Of a stretch of DNA of 64,000 nt, positions 45,990 through 55,181 are shown piece by piece. The stretch spans positions 1 to 64,000 of the forward strand of contig CAZVJA010000004.1 of assembly GCA_964626885.1 (NCBI GenBank), given 5' to 3'. Made by a program: the position numbers and the translations under genes. Position 1 is the stretch's first letter, and every line of letters starts with the position of its first letter. The notes under the pieces are model-generated. The model made no database searches, was not told the origin of the DNA, and was given only the letters and a program-made list of their open reading frames with translations. The stretch comes from CAZVJA01 sp964626885 (lineage in GTDB: Bacteria; Planctomycetota; Planctomycetia; Planctomycetales; Planctomycetaceae).

Positions 45990-46640
45990 CTAACGGAGTG
46001 TCGTCGCCATCCCCCTATCCGTCACATCAGCTTGAAATTCACAGCACGAGTGACCGTCGAGACAACATTGAGTCAATCGAACCTCGGACCCCAAAACACG
46101 CTGGAAAACTGCTTGCTCCAACTCACAAATTCCCTTGTCCTCCGACGCTAATTCCAAATAAGGACAGTTCTTCTCTCGGAGCACGGCTACATCCTGGCTC
46201 AAATCCACTTCAACATCGTATCCCCGGCTGATCAGCGAAAGACGCAAGCTCTCAATCCGCTCACCAAGCGATGCACCCGAGACCCCCCTGCCATAACGAC
46301 GGACGAATGCGTCCTCGACCCGGTTAATCATGGTTGACCGAAGTTCGGGTTCCTCAATCTGACTGATCGCACGCCAAAGGATTACCGCCAAGTCAGCATA
46401 GTTCTCGCCGAGCCCACGTAATCCCGCTTCGGAGACCCGGTAAATATGGTGCGGACGCCCCCGCCCCGTTCGGCTGGTCTCCCGGCCAACCAGTCCCATT
46501 TCCTGCAAACGACCGAGCCGATGGCGCACCGCCGTTGCCGTGACTCCAAACTCCTGGCAAATCCCATGAATGGTCGGCTCATCCAATTTACGTAGCCGCT
46601 CGAGGAATTCGCGGTCTGCAGCATCGATACTGACTTTCAT
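45990..46640 (-). CDS. sufR: SufR-type Fe-S-sensing transcriptional regulator
   Basis: The 216-residue regulator has an N-terminal winged helix-turn-helix (HGICQEFGVTATAVRHRLGRL) and a C-terminal Cys region, CPYLELASEDKGIC, then LTQCCLDGHSCCEF, matching the ligands of SufR-type [4Fe-4S] repressors. SufR represses suf genes when Fe-S supply is sufficient. GGAGGTG lies seven bases upstream of ATG 46640. It heads the suf-containing stretch, as expected, and is followed by nuoB. Confidence 0.9.
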   Translation of the reverse strand: MKVSIDAADREFLERLRKLDEPTIHGICQEFGVTATAVRHRLGRLQEMGLVGRETSRTGRGRPHHIYRVSEAGLRGLGENYADLAVILWRAISQIEEPELRSTMINRVEDAFVRRYGRGVSGASLGERIESLRLSLISRGYDVEVDLSQDVAVLREKNCPYLELASEDKGICELEQAVFQRVLGSEVRLTQCCLDGHSCCEFQADVTDRGMATTLR

Positions 46641-46851
46641 GGAGACACCTCCGCCTCTTCACACCCGTTGAGGGAGACCGGATTCAGCCCACACTCCGGT
46701 AACTGCATTCTACGCCCCCGCAATCTTTTTGACAATCAACACTGCGAAAATTCGCGCGACGGCTCGCAATTACACTTGGGGTATATGTTTTTGGAGCCGT
46801 AATTAATTGGGGATGCAGCAGATTAAGCTAATCGCATTGGCGCGGGCACGA

Positions 46852-47640
46852 TCAGCGTGACAGGGGCTTTATCTGCAACCTTCGGAAATGGATCTCCGAT
46901 CCCTCGCTCTGGATCGAAATACCCCCTTTCCTTGGGAAACAGCCTACAACCTCGGCTGTCTTATGGTCATTAATGGTCACTGTCACCCTACCGTCGTGCG
47001 ACGTAATCAGACAGCGATGCCACTCGTTAACAGCTAAATCCAGATTAGTGGTTTCCACGGTATTCTTGCCCGCTTTCGCACCGCCGTCGGTGAGAACACT
47101 TCCGGCCGTAGGTCTGTGGAGTTGAACCTGCACTGCCTGCGGCCAAATCATGTCTGGGCCGTTCGTATATAGCAGGATTCCGCTGTTTGCGTTCTTGTCT
47201 CCTACGTACTTCCATTCAAAACGGAATTCGAAGTTCTCGTAAATACTTTCCGTACGAATGTAGCCGAATGGCTTGCCAAGACAGACCAATACGGTATCTT
47301 GCTCGCTGACAGCCGGTTCGACCTTCCAAGATTCTCCCAGCTTCTTCCCGTTCTCGGCGGAGAAGAATACCCATCCCTTCGGAAAATCCTTCGCGACGAA
47401 CAACGGTTGCAATTCGTCTTTGACAGCAACGCCGGGAGTGTTCTTTGAGGGCGTTACCGAACCTCCAACGCTTCCTGCAGAGGAATCTGCGGCTAGGGAG
47501 CAGGGAACTCCAGCGTCACAAAACAGAAGCCAAAACAACACCAGGGCGCCGGCACAAAGGACGAGAGGATTCCACGATCCAGACGCAACATTGCATAGGT
47601 GCCGCATTGGTATGCAATCGCTCGTTTGAGGATTCAGCAC
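46852..47640 (-). CDS. Secreted DUF1080 (3-keto-disaccharide hydrolase-like) protein
   Basis: The 262-residue protein has an N-terminal signal/anchor (ALVLFWLLFCDAG, near residue 32) and a DUF1080 concanavalin-like domain from about residue 100, with YENFEFRFEWKYVG and NSGILLYTNG as family landmarks and IHFRRLQIKPL at the end. The start is uncertain: GTG 47640 or ATG 47607. DUF1080 proteins are numerous in planctomycetes and are linked to polysaccharide use. It is preceded by an inverted repeat. Confidence 0.82.
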   Translation of the reverse strand: MLNPQTSDCIPMRHLCNVASGSWNPLVLCAGALVLFWLLFCDAGVPCSLAADSSAGSVGGSVTPSKNTPGVAVKDELQPLFVAKDFPKGWVFFSAENGKKLGESWKVEPAVSEQDTVLVCLGKPFGYIRTESIYENFEFRFEWKYVGDKNANSGILLYTNGPDMIWPQAVQVQLHRPTAGSVLTDGGAKAGKNTVETTNLDLAVNEWHRCLITSHDGRVTVTINDHKTAEVVGCFPRKGGISIQSEGSEIHFRRLQIKPLSR

Positions 47641-47654
47641 GTCAGGCCCGCCCG

Positions 47655-47681
47655 CTCTTCTGAAGAGTGATTTCAGAAGAG
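47655..47681. repeat. Inverted repeat upstream of the DUF1080 gene
   Basis: A perfect 10-base inverted repeat, CTCTTCTGAA with TTCAGAAGAG and a 7-base spacer, lies 15 bases upstream of the first in-frame start of the DUF1080 gene and about 195 bases beyond gatB. It has no T-tract, so an operator role is as likely as termination. Confidence 0.6.
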
Positions 47682-47875
47682 GAAGAGAATCCCACGGAAT
47701 TCAGCACGAGCCCAGCCACTTTGATCTTAAAGAATCACCGAGGCTCGTTCAATTACCCAGTACAGCCCGAACGCTTGAATATCGACCAGATCTCCACCGA
47801 GAACCAGACCGGACCGGCACAGAATCTCTCTGTTCCAGTGGCATGAAAAGTGTACGGCTCTCAATAAACAGGCGC

Positions 47876-49363
47876 TCACCCGATCAGGCGAATCAGCACT
47901 TCTCGGACAATCCGTGGGTCAGCCCCCTGAACCTCCCGAATCACCTGGCCAATCAGTGGGCCGATCGCGTTCTCCTTCCCACCGCGATAAGACTCCACCG
48001 CTTTAGCGTTCCGCGCCAGTACACCTTCGGCAGCTTTTTCGATAGCCCCGGAGTCCGAAACAATCGCGAGCCCCTTCTCCGAAATCAGCCGTTCGACATC
48101 AGCAGGAGAAAGATCGCCGCTGCACCCAAGTTCGAGCAGATCCTGAAATACCGTGCGGGCGCTATTCGTCGTGATGGCGCGAACCGCGACCTTCTTCAAT
48201 AGCGTGCCCAACACAGCGGACCGGATTGGAAATTCACCGATCACCAGTTTCCGGTCGTTCATTTCGCGCAGGACATCCTGCGTCAGCCAGTTCGCTGCGA
48301 GTTTTCCTTCGCCGCACGTGGTCGCTAGATCTTCGTAATAGTCGGCGAACGCTCCACCCTGAGCAACAATCACGGCAGCATCGTAGGCAGAGAGTTGAAA
48401 CGCAGCCTCAAGTCTTGCGCGCCGATCGGCTGGAAATTCACAAAGAGTTTCGCGAATCTGGTCGAGGAGTTCCTCACTGACCATCACCGGCACCAGATCG
48501 GGGTCTGGGAAGTACCGATAGTCAGAAGCCTCCTCTTTACCCCGTTGTGCGAATGTCACCGCGCGATCCGCATCCCAGCCGCGCGTTTCCTTGGGAACCT
48601 CTCCGAATTTCTTCCCTGTCTTCTTCCACTCCTCGAACTGACGCCGCGCCTCGTATTCGATCGCGAATTCCACACCCCGAAAACTGTTCAGATTTTTGAT
48701 CTCGACAAGGGGCGTCGGTATCCGTTGCCCATCCGCCGCGTGTACATGAATGTTGACGTTGGCATCGCAACGCAGACTTCCTTCCTGCATATTACAGTCG
48801 GAAACACCGAGGTACGTAAGCAACAACTTCAACTCGTCAAGATACCGATGCGCTTCCGGTCCCGATCGCAAATCCGGCTCCGAAACGATCTCTAGCAGCG
48901 GAGTTCCGGCGCGATTCAGGTCGACCAGACTGTCCCCGCCGCGGCCGCTCTCATCGTGCATGTTTTTCCCGGCATCTTCCTCGAGATGAGCCCGAATAAT
49001 GCCGATTCGCCGCTTCGTTCCATCCTCGTCGTCGCCAGCAATCTCCAGCCAGCCCTCCTGGCTGAACGGTAGATCGTACTGGCTGATCTGATAATTCTTC
49101 GGCAGGTCAGGATAGTAATACTGCTTGCGGTCCCACTTGGTGTAAGGGGGGATCTCGCAGTGCAATGCCATCGCGGTTTTGAGAGCCAGCCGAAACGCTT
49201 GCCGGTTCATCACGGGCAGACTCCCCGGAAGACCCAGGCAGACCGGGCAGGTTTGCACATTGGGGTTTTCCGGGTTAAAGCGATTTGCGCAGCCGCAGAA
49301 GAGCTTTGTCTTCGTCAGCAACTGCACATGCACTTCCAACCCGATGATCGTCGTGTATTCCAT
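47876..49363 (-). CDS. gatB: Asp-tRNA(Asn)/Glu-tRNA(Gln) amidotransferase subunit B
   Basis: The 495-residue protein starts MEYTTIIGLEVHVQLLTKTKLFCGC, giving the GatB landmark GLEVHVQL. The zinc motif CGC-x12-C (NVQTCPVCLGLPG) is present, along with the KQYYYPDLPKNYQISQYD segment (shown in part). The C-terminal YqeY-like domain ends the protein. With GatA and GatC it amidates misacylated tRNAs. It is 63 bases downstream of gatA on the same strand. Confidence 0.96.
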   Translation of the reverse strand: MEYTTIIGLEVHVQLLTKTKLFCGCANRFNPENPNVQTCPVCLGLPGSLPVMNRQAFRLALKTAMALHCEIPPYTKWDRKQYYYPDLPKNYQISQYDLPFSQEGWLEIAGDDEDGTKRRIGIIRAHLEEDAGKNMHDESGRGGDSLVDLNRAGTPLLEIVSEPDLRSGPEAHRYLDELKLLLTYLGVSDCNMQEGSLRCDANVNIHVHAADGQRIPTPLVEIKNLNSFRGVEFAIEYEARRQFEEWKKTGKKFGEVPKETRGWDADRAVTFAQRGKEEASDYRYFPDPDLVPVMVSEELLDQIRETLCEFPADRRARLEAAFQLSAYDAAVIVAQGGAFADYYEDLATTCGEGKLAANWLTQDVLREMNDRKLVIGEFPIRSAVLGTLLKKVAVRAITTNSARTVFQDLLELGCSGDLSPADVERLISEKGLAIVSDSGAIEKAAEGVLARNAKAVESYRGGKENAIGPLIGQVIREVQGADPRIVREVLIRLIG

Positions 49364-49426
49364 GCTCAACACTCAGGAACCCCATGAACTACAAACATCC
49401 GCCTTTCGGAATCATCCACACGGTCA

Positions 49427-50890
49427 TTAGCCCAGGTTGGGCCGCATTGTATGCCACGATGTTTCGCGCTCGAACATCCGCGCGGCACGCAGCAATGTTT
49501 CTTCGGAAAACGCCGGACCGATCAATTGCAATCCGATCGGCAATCCGCTGCCGCTCATTCCCGCTGGAATCGAGATCCCGGGAAGCCCCGCCAAGTTGGC
49601 ACTGATTGTGTAAATGTCCGACAGGTACATCGCCATCGGATCATTCGCATGTTCACCGATGCGAAACGCTGGCGTTGGGGTCACTGGCGAAGCAACAACA
49701 TCCACGTCGGCAAACGCGCGATCAAAATCACCGCGGATCAAGCGGCGGATCTTCAGTGCCTTGAGATAATATGCATCGTAGTAGCCGGCCGAAAGAGCGT
49801 ACGTCCCGAGCATGACCCTCCGCTTGACTTCACTTCCGAAACCTTCCCCGCGCGACGCGGCGTACATATCGATCATGTTCTCAAACTTCTCGGCCCGGTG
49901 CCCGTAATGGACACCGTCGTACCGGGCAAGATTGCTCGATGCTTCCGACGGCGCGATGAGATAATAGGCCGCGACGCCGTACTTCGTGTGCGGGAATGTG
50001 ACTTCGCGAATCTCGGCCCCCAGCCCGCGATAAACGTCGATCGCCGCGCGGACCGCACGCTCCACTTCCGGATCGAGCCCCTCCACGAAATGCTCGGGAG
50101 CCACCCCAATCTTCAAACCCGCCAAAGGCTGGTCGACCGTTTCACTGCACGCCGGCACAGTCCGGTTAATACTGGTCGAATCGCGGCAATCGTGCCCCGC
50201 AATCGCGTCCAGCAACATCGCTGCCCCGCAAACGTCGTTCGCCATCGGCCCCACTTGGTCGAGCGAACTGGCAAACGCCACGAGACCGTAACGAGAGACC
50301 CGTCCGTACGTCGGCTTCATCCCGACGATTCCGCAAAAACCAGCCGGCTGACGGATGGAGCCTCCGGTATCGGTGCCGATCGCCAGCGGAACCATACCCG
50401 CGGCAACCGCCGCTGCCGACCCACCGCTCGACCCGCCGGGGGCACAATCGGTGTTCCACGGATTCCGCGTGACCTTAAAGGCCGAATTTTCTGTCGATGA
50501 GCCCATTGCGAACTCATCCATGTTCGTCTTGCCGATCAACACGGCCCCCGCATCCCGCAATCGTTCGACAACGTGAGCGTCGTAGGGAGGTACAAAACGC
50601 TCCAGCATCCGACTTGCACAGGTGGTCACCCACCCTTTTGTGCAAAGCACATCCTTCAGGGCAATCGGCAACCCGGCAAGTCGTCCGATGGGACGACCTG
50701 CTTTTCGCGCGGCATCGATTGCCTCCGCCTGACGGAGGGCCCCGGCTTCATCAACGGAGAGAAACGCGCAAAGGCGGGAATCGTGCGTGCGGATTGCCTC
50801 CAGAGCAGCCGAAGTCAGCTCGACACTGCTGATCTCACCTTGCTGAAGTCGATTCAGCAAATCTCCGGCAGTGGCCCCCATGATCGACAT
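49427..50890 (-). CDS. gatA: Asp-tRNA(Asn)/Glu-tRNA(Gln) amidotransferase subunit A
   Basis: The 487-residue amidase-family protein has the catalytic Lys in IALKDVL (near residue 78) and the GGSSGGSAAAVAAG Ser loop (near residue 152), with TDTGGSIRQPAGFCG following. It releases ammonia from glutamine for transamidation. ATG 50890 has AGGGA nine bases upstream. It sits 66 bases after gatC. Confidence 0.96.
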   Translation of the reverse strand: MSIMGATAGDLLNRLQQGEISSVELTSAALEAIRTHDSRLCAFLSVDEAGALRQAEAIDAARKAGRPIGRLAGLPIALKDVLCTKGWVTTCASRMLERFVPPYDAHVVERLRDAGAVLIGKTNMDEFAMGSSTENSAFKVTRNPWNTDCAPGGSSGGSAAAVAAGMVPLAIGTDTGGSIRQPAGFCGIVGMKPTYGRVSRYGLVAFASSLDQVGPMANDVCGAAMLLDAIAGHDCRDSTSINRTVPACSETVDQPLAGLKIGVAPEHFVEGLDPEVERAVRAAIDVYRGLGAEIREVTFPHTKYGVAAYYLIAPSEASSNLARYDGVHYGHRAEKFENMIDMYAASRGEGFGSEVKRRVMLGTYALSAGYYDAYYLKALKIRRLIRGDFDRAFADVDVVASPVTPTPAFRIGEHANDPMAMYLSDIYTISANLAGLPGISIPAGMSGSGLPIGLQLIGPAFSEETLLRAARMFERETSWHTMRPNLG

Positions 50891-50956
50891 CGCAAATTAT
50901 CCCTGATGGCCAGTTTCGCTGAAAACTTGCGGGGCAGATCAGCCCCGTTGAATGCA

Positions 50957-51256
50957 TCAATTCCCCTCAAGGATCTGCGGCACAACAAAGCATTTGCCGT
51001 TCGTCCTGGGAGCATTCGACAGCGCCTCTTCTCGAGAGAGCGAGGGGCGTTCTTCGTCATCTCGGAAGACGTTCGACAGCTCGACCGCGTGCGCCATTGG
51101 CTCCACATTCGTCGTGTCGACTTCGTTCAACACTTCGACGTATTGCAAAACCTGACCCATCTGTAGAGTCAGCGCGTCGAGTTCCGATTCAGTGAGCTTC
51201 AGCCGGGCCAGAACGGCCACTTTCGCGACGTCAACGCGGCTGAGAGGTTCGCTCAT
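50957..51256 (-). CDS. gatC: Asp-tRNA(Asn)/Glu-tRNA(Gln) amidotransferase subunit C
   Basis: The 99-residue protein starts at ATG 51256 and has the GatC pattern VAKVAVLARLKLTESEL, a long helix (MGQVLQYVEVLNEVDT) and the C-terminal FVVPQILEG. It bridges GatA and GatB. It starts four bases after the rpmB stop, so the two are coupled. Longer upstream extensions of the frame overlap rpmB and are not real. Confidence 0.93.
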   Translation of the reverse strand: MSEPLSRVDVAKVAVLARLKLTESELDALTLQMGQVLQYVEVLNEVDTTNVEPMAHAVELSNVFRDDEERPSLSREEALSNAPRTNGKCFVVPQILEGN

Positions 51257-51260
51257 GTCC

Positions 51261-51524
51261 TCAATTCGCGGTCGGCAAAGTGAACGGCTTGCGAACAACA
51301 GCCTTCGTGACACGGCCGCTGCGAATGCATTTCGTGCAGACGCGACGCGTGACGACCGAGCCCCCTTCCTGAACTTGGATCCGCTGCAGGTTCGGGCGGA
51401 ACTGTCGGCGCGTGATTCCGGTCGTTTTCCGACCGTTGCCTCCGAGGTACTTGGCCTTTCCACGCTGAGTAATCTGGTTGCCCAGAACAGCCTTCTTGTC
51501 GCAGTAATCACACTTCCGAGACAT
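51261..51524 (-). CDS. rpmB: Ribosomal protein L28
   Basis: The 87-residue protein has the bacterial L28 pattern: MSRKCDYCDKKAVLGNQITQRG, RRQFRPNLQRI and CTKCIRSGRVTKA. Both CxxC pairs (CDYC and CTKC) are kept, so this is the zinc-binding form. It opens the rpmB-gatC-gatA-gatB minus-strand run. Confidence 0.95.
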   Translation of the reverse strand: MSRKCDYCDKKAVLGNQITQRGKAKYLGGNGRKTTGITRRQFRPNLQRIQVQEGGSVVTRRVCTKCIRSGRVTKAVVRKPFTLPTAN

Positions 51525-51658
51525 CGAAAATCCCTCTCGCTACCTGCACCAGCAACTGAAGTTGCTCATCACAGACCGGATTGAATTCGTCCCGGTCGGG
51601 CCAATTTCGGGCAAACCGCAAGTATAGTCGCCACAGCCACCTTTGCAAGTGACATAAA

Positions 51659-51689
51659 ACGGGCCGCCGAAATGATTTTCGACGGCCCG
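51659..51689 (-). terminator. Terminator of the CPxGxC-repeat protein gene
   Basis: A long stem CGGGCCG-x-CGAAA/TTTCG-x-CGGCCCG with one mismatch and a short loop lies 62 bases beyond the minus-strand stop. Read on the minus strand it is followed by TTTTATG. It separates this gene from rpmB. Confidence 0.82.
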
Positions 51690-51751
51690 CCCTTCTCCAA
51701 AAGTATGACGATCCATGGAACCCCGTGAAGATCCAGAACCCCAATGTCGGG

Positions 51752-52393
51752 TTACGGATAGAATGGACTCTCAACCCCCGTATCGAGGCCACTCGCCCCA
51801 GCGCCACTTCCGCCGATCGGCGGATTCATCGGCACAGCGCTAGCCGGAGCGTAATACGACGGCTGACTAACGGCAGGCATCGCCGCCCCGCCAGGAACCG
51901 TGTAATAGATAGGACTCGCCACACCACCCCGGTACGCGGGAGCAGTGTGGTAATTGGTGGGAAAAACCGAGTTCCGATATCCCGCCGGGGAACACTGCCC
52001 ATTCGGACAGACACTGCTGATGTAACAACGCCCATTGGGACAATTGCTATTCAACGAGCATTGCCCGTTGGGGCATGACGCCGCGCTTCCCCCATAGTAG
52101 ACGGCTTGAGTGTTATACGCTGGAACTGCCGAACAATTGCCACCGGGGCATGCTCCGTAATACGGAGAGTAGCCGGCTGGATACGAAGATGCCGGCCAGA
52201 CAACTGCGGGCCCACCCCCGCCGTACGATCCATAAGCCGTGTAAGGCACTGCGGCGGTCATCACGCCGTGCGAGACAACCACTGGCATTCCACTCCAGCC
52301 AGCCGCCGCTACTTTCGCTGTCGGAAGAGAGCACAGCGCCCCCGTCACCACGAGTATTCCCATCACCTTTCCCAGAGCGATTCGAGCGTTCAT
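51752..52393 (-). CDS. Secreted protein with four CPxGxC motifs
   Basis: The 213-residue product starts at ATG 52393, after an ideal GGAGG site nine bases upstream. It has a signal peptide (VMGILVVTGALCSLPTAKVAAAG) and a Gly/Tyr/Pro-rich body. Four C-x4-C motifs occur: CPGGNC (82-87), CPNGQC (107-112), CPNGRC (118-123) and CPNGQC (129-134), the last three spaced by 11 residues. These may bind metal or form disulfides outside the cytoplasm. No known family was recognised. The C-terminus is Pro/Ser/Ala/Tyr-rich. Confidence 0.8.
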   Translation of the reverse strand: MNARIALGKVMGILVVTGALCSLPTAKVAAAGWSGMPVVVSHGVMTAAVPYTAYGSYGGGGPAVVWPASSYPAGYSPYYGACPGGNCSAVPAYNTQAVYYGGSAASCPNGQCSLNSNCPNGRCYISSVCPNGQCSPAGYRNSVFPTNYHTAPAYRGGVASPIYYTVPGGAAMPAVSQPSYYAPASAVPMNPPIGGSGAGASGLDTGVESPFYP

Positions 52394-52975
52394 TGCAATT
52401 CCTCCTCGATTTGTGCAGCACACCTCGCTGCAGCCTGTTGAGTTTTCAATCTCCCGCGAGCCGTCCGACTCTGGGCGACTCCGTTCGAGACAAGATCACA
52501 ATGAATGCAATACACGTGCCAAAAAATCATAACAACAACACACAGCACAATCATTAAGTAGACACACAACATCGAATCCAGCCTGAATTCCAGCAATATA
52601 CTGCACATAATTCACCATACACACCGCAAAAATTAATCATATTGATAAAAACAGAGCTTTTGCAGAGTCATTAAAACAGCATCCTGAGCGCGCGAAGCAT
52701 TGTAAATCTGGTAATCCAGCCGTTGTAGCAATCACCTAAGTCCTGATATTCCGCTAAAAACGACAGACGACAAGTACAGATACATCACATTACACATCAT
52801 ATACTTACAACAAAACAACAGATTGACATCCAAGAATGTATCCAATTTGGCACACCCTTCGCATTCCATTCCGTTCCGTACGAGTCAATCTTGCAAAAAC
52901 GGTTGCAGGAACCAAGGACTCAAGCAGCCAAAAACTGCGACTTCAAGGAAACGCAAGACTGCGAAAGGAATCGAA
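52394..52975 (+). other. A+T-rich intergenic region upstream of csrA
   Basis: The 582 bases have no gene and are markedly A+T-rich from about 52500 to 52850, unlike their surroundings. Divergent promoters for the CPxGxC-repeat gene (minus) and csrA (plus) should lie here. A TTGACA at about 52823 is a possible -35 element without a clear -10. No RNA gene was recognised. Confidence 0.5.
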
Positions 52976-53230
52976 ATGTTAGTCCTGACACGTAAACGCT
53001 CGGAAATGATTCAGATTGGCGACGACATCCTGGTGAAAGTCATCCGCACCGGAAAGGGGACCGTGAAAATTGGGATTGAGGCTCCGGCTCATGTCCGGGT
53101 GCTTCGGGCGGAACTTTGCGACACACCTCGCCCGACAGCAGATGTCGACGCTGTAGGCCGTATCGAAGGGCATCGCGAGGAAATGGTCGCCAACTGCTCC
53201 GACCAGTTCCCGCACCCGTTCGTCGTCTAA
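52976..53230 (+). CDS. csrA: Carbon storage regulator CsrA
   Basis: The 84-residue protein begins MLVLTRKRSEMIQIGDDI (the CsrA start) and has the RNA-contact segment GIEAPAHVRVLRAEL, where the second Arg of VLRAEL matches the key CsrA arginine. Compared with typical CsrA (about 60 residues) it has a C-terminal extension of some 25 residues. AAGGAA lies eight bases upstream. CsrA binds GGA-bearing hairpins to control translation. Confidence 0.9.
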   Translation: MLVLTRKRSEMIQIGDDILVKVIRTGKGTVKIGIEAPAHVRVLRAELCDTPRPTADVDAVGRIEGHREEMVANCSDQFPHPFVV

Positions 53231-53387
53231 CGCGGTCCTCGCCGCGTACCCCAAAACCGCCTCTGCCGGACGGCGAGGCTCACCACGGTCGGAATTGAAA
53301 TCAGTGTGTAAAGGAATGACGGAAACGGAGCCGGAGGCCGAACTCCGGCACGCTTCCAGAACAATCACTCAGAAAGGACGTGCTGAC

Positions 53388-55181
53388 ATGTTTCGCCCAT
53401 CTCTCAACTCAATCACCAAGAAGACTGAAAAACTGTTCGTTCGCTTTTCCGGCTTCGGCCTCTTGGCGGGAGTCGTGCTGATGACAACTCTGCCTGCCTC
53501 TGCTGCAGAAACCGGTGCTCGCAACCACCACCGCTCCGTTTACGACAATGCTGCCCCAGCACCTGGCTTCAACCACCCGACGGAAGACCTCTTCCTTGGT
53601 AACGGGGATGAGTTTCCGGGGAACCCCGATAACTTCCCGCTCCGTGGCGCGCCCGACAGACTCCCCTCGCGGGGCTCACCGGAGATTCCGGTCATCCCCA
53701 GCCTCCCGTCAACCCCGGTCGTCCCGGTAACGCCGTCGGCTCCGGTGGTTCATCCGGAAGACAAGCTGAGCGAGTCGGAAAAGATCAATCTGAAACTTAC
53801 TGCTCGTTACTCAAATCCGGTGATCAACCGGTTTGTCAACTCGGTCTCAGCGGATCAGGCGATCCGTCTGTACCAGGAAGCTTCAGGCCTGATCGATACC
53901 CGGCACATCGAGCCGACGTCTTATGACGCCCGCGTTCGCCAGGCACTGAAAAGCTTATCGATGGGGGTCGAGAACAAGGCGTTCCTCGAAGCCAACCGCT
54001 TGTCGCTGAACGCGAACCAGGTTCGCACATTCCAGGACCAGCTTGAACGACTGCCGCAAACTCGGCAGATTCAGACCGCCAACGATTCCCTGCAGATGCT
54101 GAATACGACCATCGCCATCGGCCAGCAGATTGGTCTGCGCCCGACCGCCGTGGTGCTGGAGTTCGTTCACGGCTCCACCGACTCGCTCGACAAATATTCG
54201 GCCTTCGAGCCGACTGAAGAGGCTCGCCGCCCCAGTGCCGATCTCGAAGATCATATCGTCGGCATCGGTGTCGAGATTAAACCGCACGATGACGGAATGC
54301 TGGTGATTCGCGCCCTCCGCGGAGGCCCGGCTGCCGAAGCAGGCCTGCAAGGGGACGACATCATCACCGCCATCGACGGCAAGAACCTGAAAGGTAAAGG
54401 TCTCGATTATGCGGTCGATCTGATCAAGGGAACCGAAGGAAGCAGACTCACGCTGACGGTCAACCGAGACGGTCAGAACTCCAATGTCACCCTCGCGCGT
54501 CGTCGAGTTGAGATTCACAGCGTGAGCGAAGTTAAGATGCTCGATGACTCGGTCGGATACGTGAAGCTCGACAAGTTCGCACAGAACTCGTCGAACGAGA
54601 TGGATCAGGCACTCTGGAACCTGCATCGCCAAGGGATGAAATCGCTCGTCATTGACCTCCGGGGCAATCCCGGCGGCCTGCTGACCACGGCGATCGAGTT
54701 GTCGGACAAGTTCCTTCCCTCGGGTTCGATCGTCTCAACCCGCGGTCGGAATACAACCGACAACAGCGCGGAGTATGCGAAGTACGAACAGACTTGGAAG
54801 ACTCCTCTGGTGGTGCTCGTCGACGAAAACAGCGCCAGTGCCAGCGAAATCTTCGCGGCTGCAATCCAGGAAAACGGCCGTGGTCTGATCGTCGGACGAC
54901 GTTCCTACGGCAAGGGAACCGTGCAAACACACTTCCCGCTGCAGACTGTCTCCGGCAACCTGCGACTGACAACCGCCAAGTTCTACTCGCCGAACGGTCG
55001 CGCGATGGCCGGTGCGGGAGTTGATCCGGACGTGAAAGTGGAACTGATCTCTACCGGCACGAAAGGCCCGGATCGTGACATCGAAATGGCGGTGAATGTG
55101 GCGAAGAGCCAGCGGCTCACCGACATGGCGGCGTCGAAGTCGAAAACTCAGATGAACAGCCTGTCGCGATTCGGTAGCTGA
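53388..55181 (+). CDS. S41-family carboxy-terminal processing peptidase
   Basis: The 597-residue protein starts at ATG 53388, with AAAGGA upstream. It has a signal peptide or anchor (FGLLAGVVLMTTLPASAAE), a Pro-rich linker (residues 90-130), a helical region, a PDZ domain (VGIGVEIKPHDDGMLVIRAL, then GLQGDDIITAIDG), and the S41 catalytic domain with SASASEIFAAAIQENGR and RSYGKGTVQ (Ser and Lys). It probably cleaves misfolded or tail-tagged exported proteins. A terminator follows 182 bases later. Confidence 0.92.
   Translation: MFRPSLNSITKKTEKLFVRFSGFGLLAGVVLMTTLPASAAETGARNHHRSVYDNAAPAPGFNHPTEDLFLGNGDEFPGNPDNFPLRGAPDRLPSRGSPEIPVIPSLPSTPVVPVTPSAPVVHPEDKLSESEKINLKLTARYSNPVINRFVNSVSADQAIRLYQEASGLIDTRHIEPTSYDARVRQALKSLSMGVENKAFLEANRLSLNANQVRTFQDQLERLPQTRQIQTANDSLQMLNTTIAIGQQIGLRPTAVVLEFVHGSTDSLDKYSAFEPTEEARRPSADLEDHIVGIGVEIKPHDDGMLVIRALRGGPAAEAGLQGDDIITAIDGKNLKGKGLDYAVDLIKGTEGSRLTLTVNRDGQNSNVTLARRRVEIHSVSEVKMLDDSVGYVKLDKFAQNSSNEMDQALWNLHRQGMKSLVIDLRGNPGGLLTTAIELSDKFLPSGSIVSTRGRNTTDNSAEYAKYEQTWKTPLVVLVDENSASASEIFAAAIQENGRGLIVGRRSYGKGTVQTHFPLQTVSGNLRLTTAKFYSPNGRAMAGAGVDPDVKVELISTGTKGPDRDIEMAVNVAKSQRLTDMAASKSKTQMNSLSRFGS

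Noticed and set aside
45257..46231. 324-codon plus-strand open frame spanning nuoB and part of sufR
   Set aside because: It runs antisense across two well-supported genes and their spacer, with no domain pattern of its own.
46641..46851. SufR operator of the CAAC-N6-GTTG type upstream of sufR
   Set aside because: No such element was found; a TTGACAATCAA stretch is present, but the arms are short and the spacing differs from the nuoB-leader palindrome.
47655..47681. Inverted repeat as the gatB terminator
   Set aside because: There is no T-tract on the minus strand and it is nearly 200 bases from the gatB stop, so it is reported only as an inverted repeat.
49451..50500. 350-codon plus-strand open frame opposite gatA
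   Set aside because: It is fully antisense to gatA, whose motifs are unambiguous; the Arg/His-rich translation is typical of a shadow.
51257..51511. Upstream extension of the gatC frame
   Set aside because: It overlaps rpmB, a conserved ribosomal gene; gatC starts at the ATG at 51256, which gives the family N-terminus.
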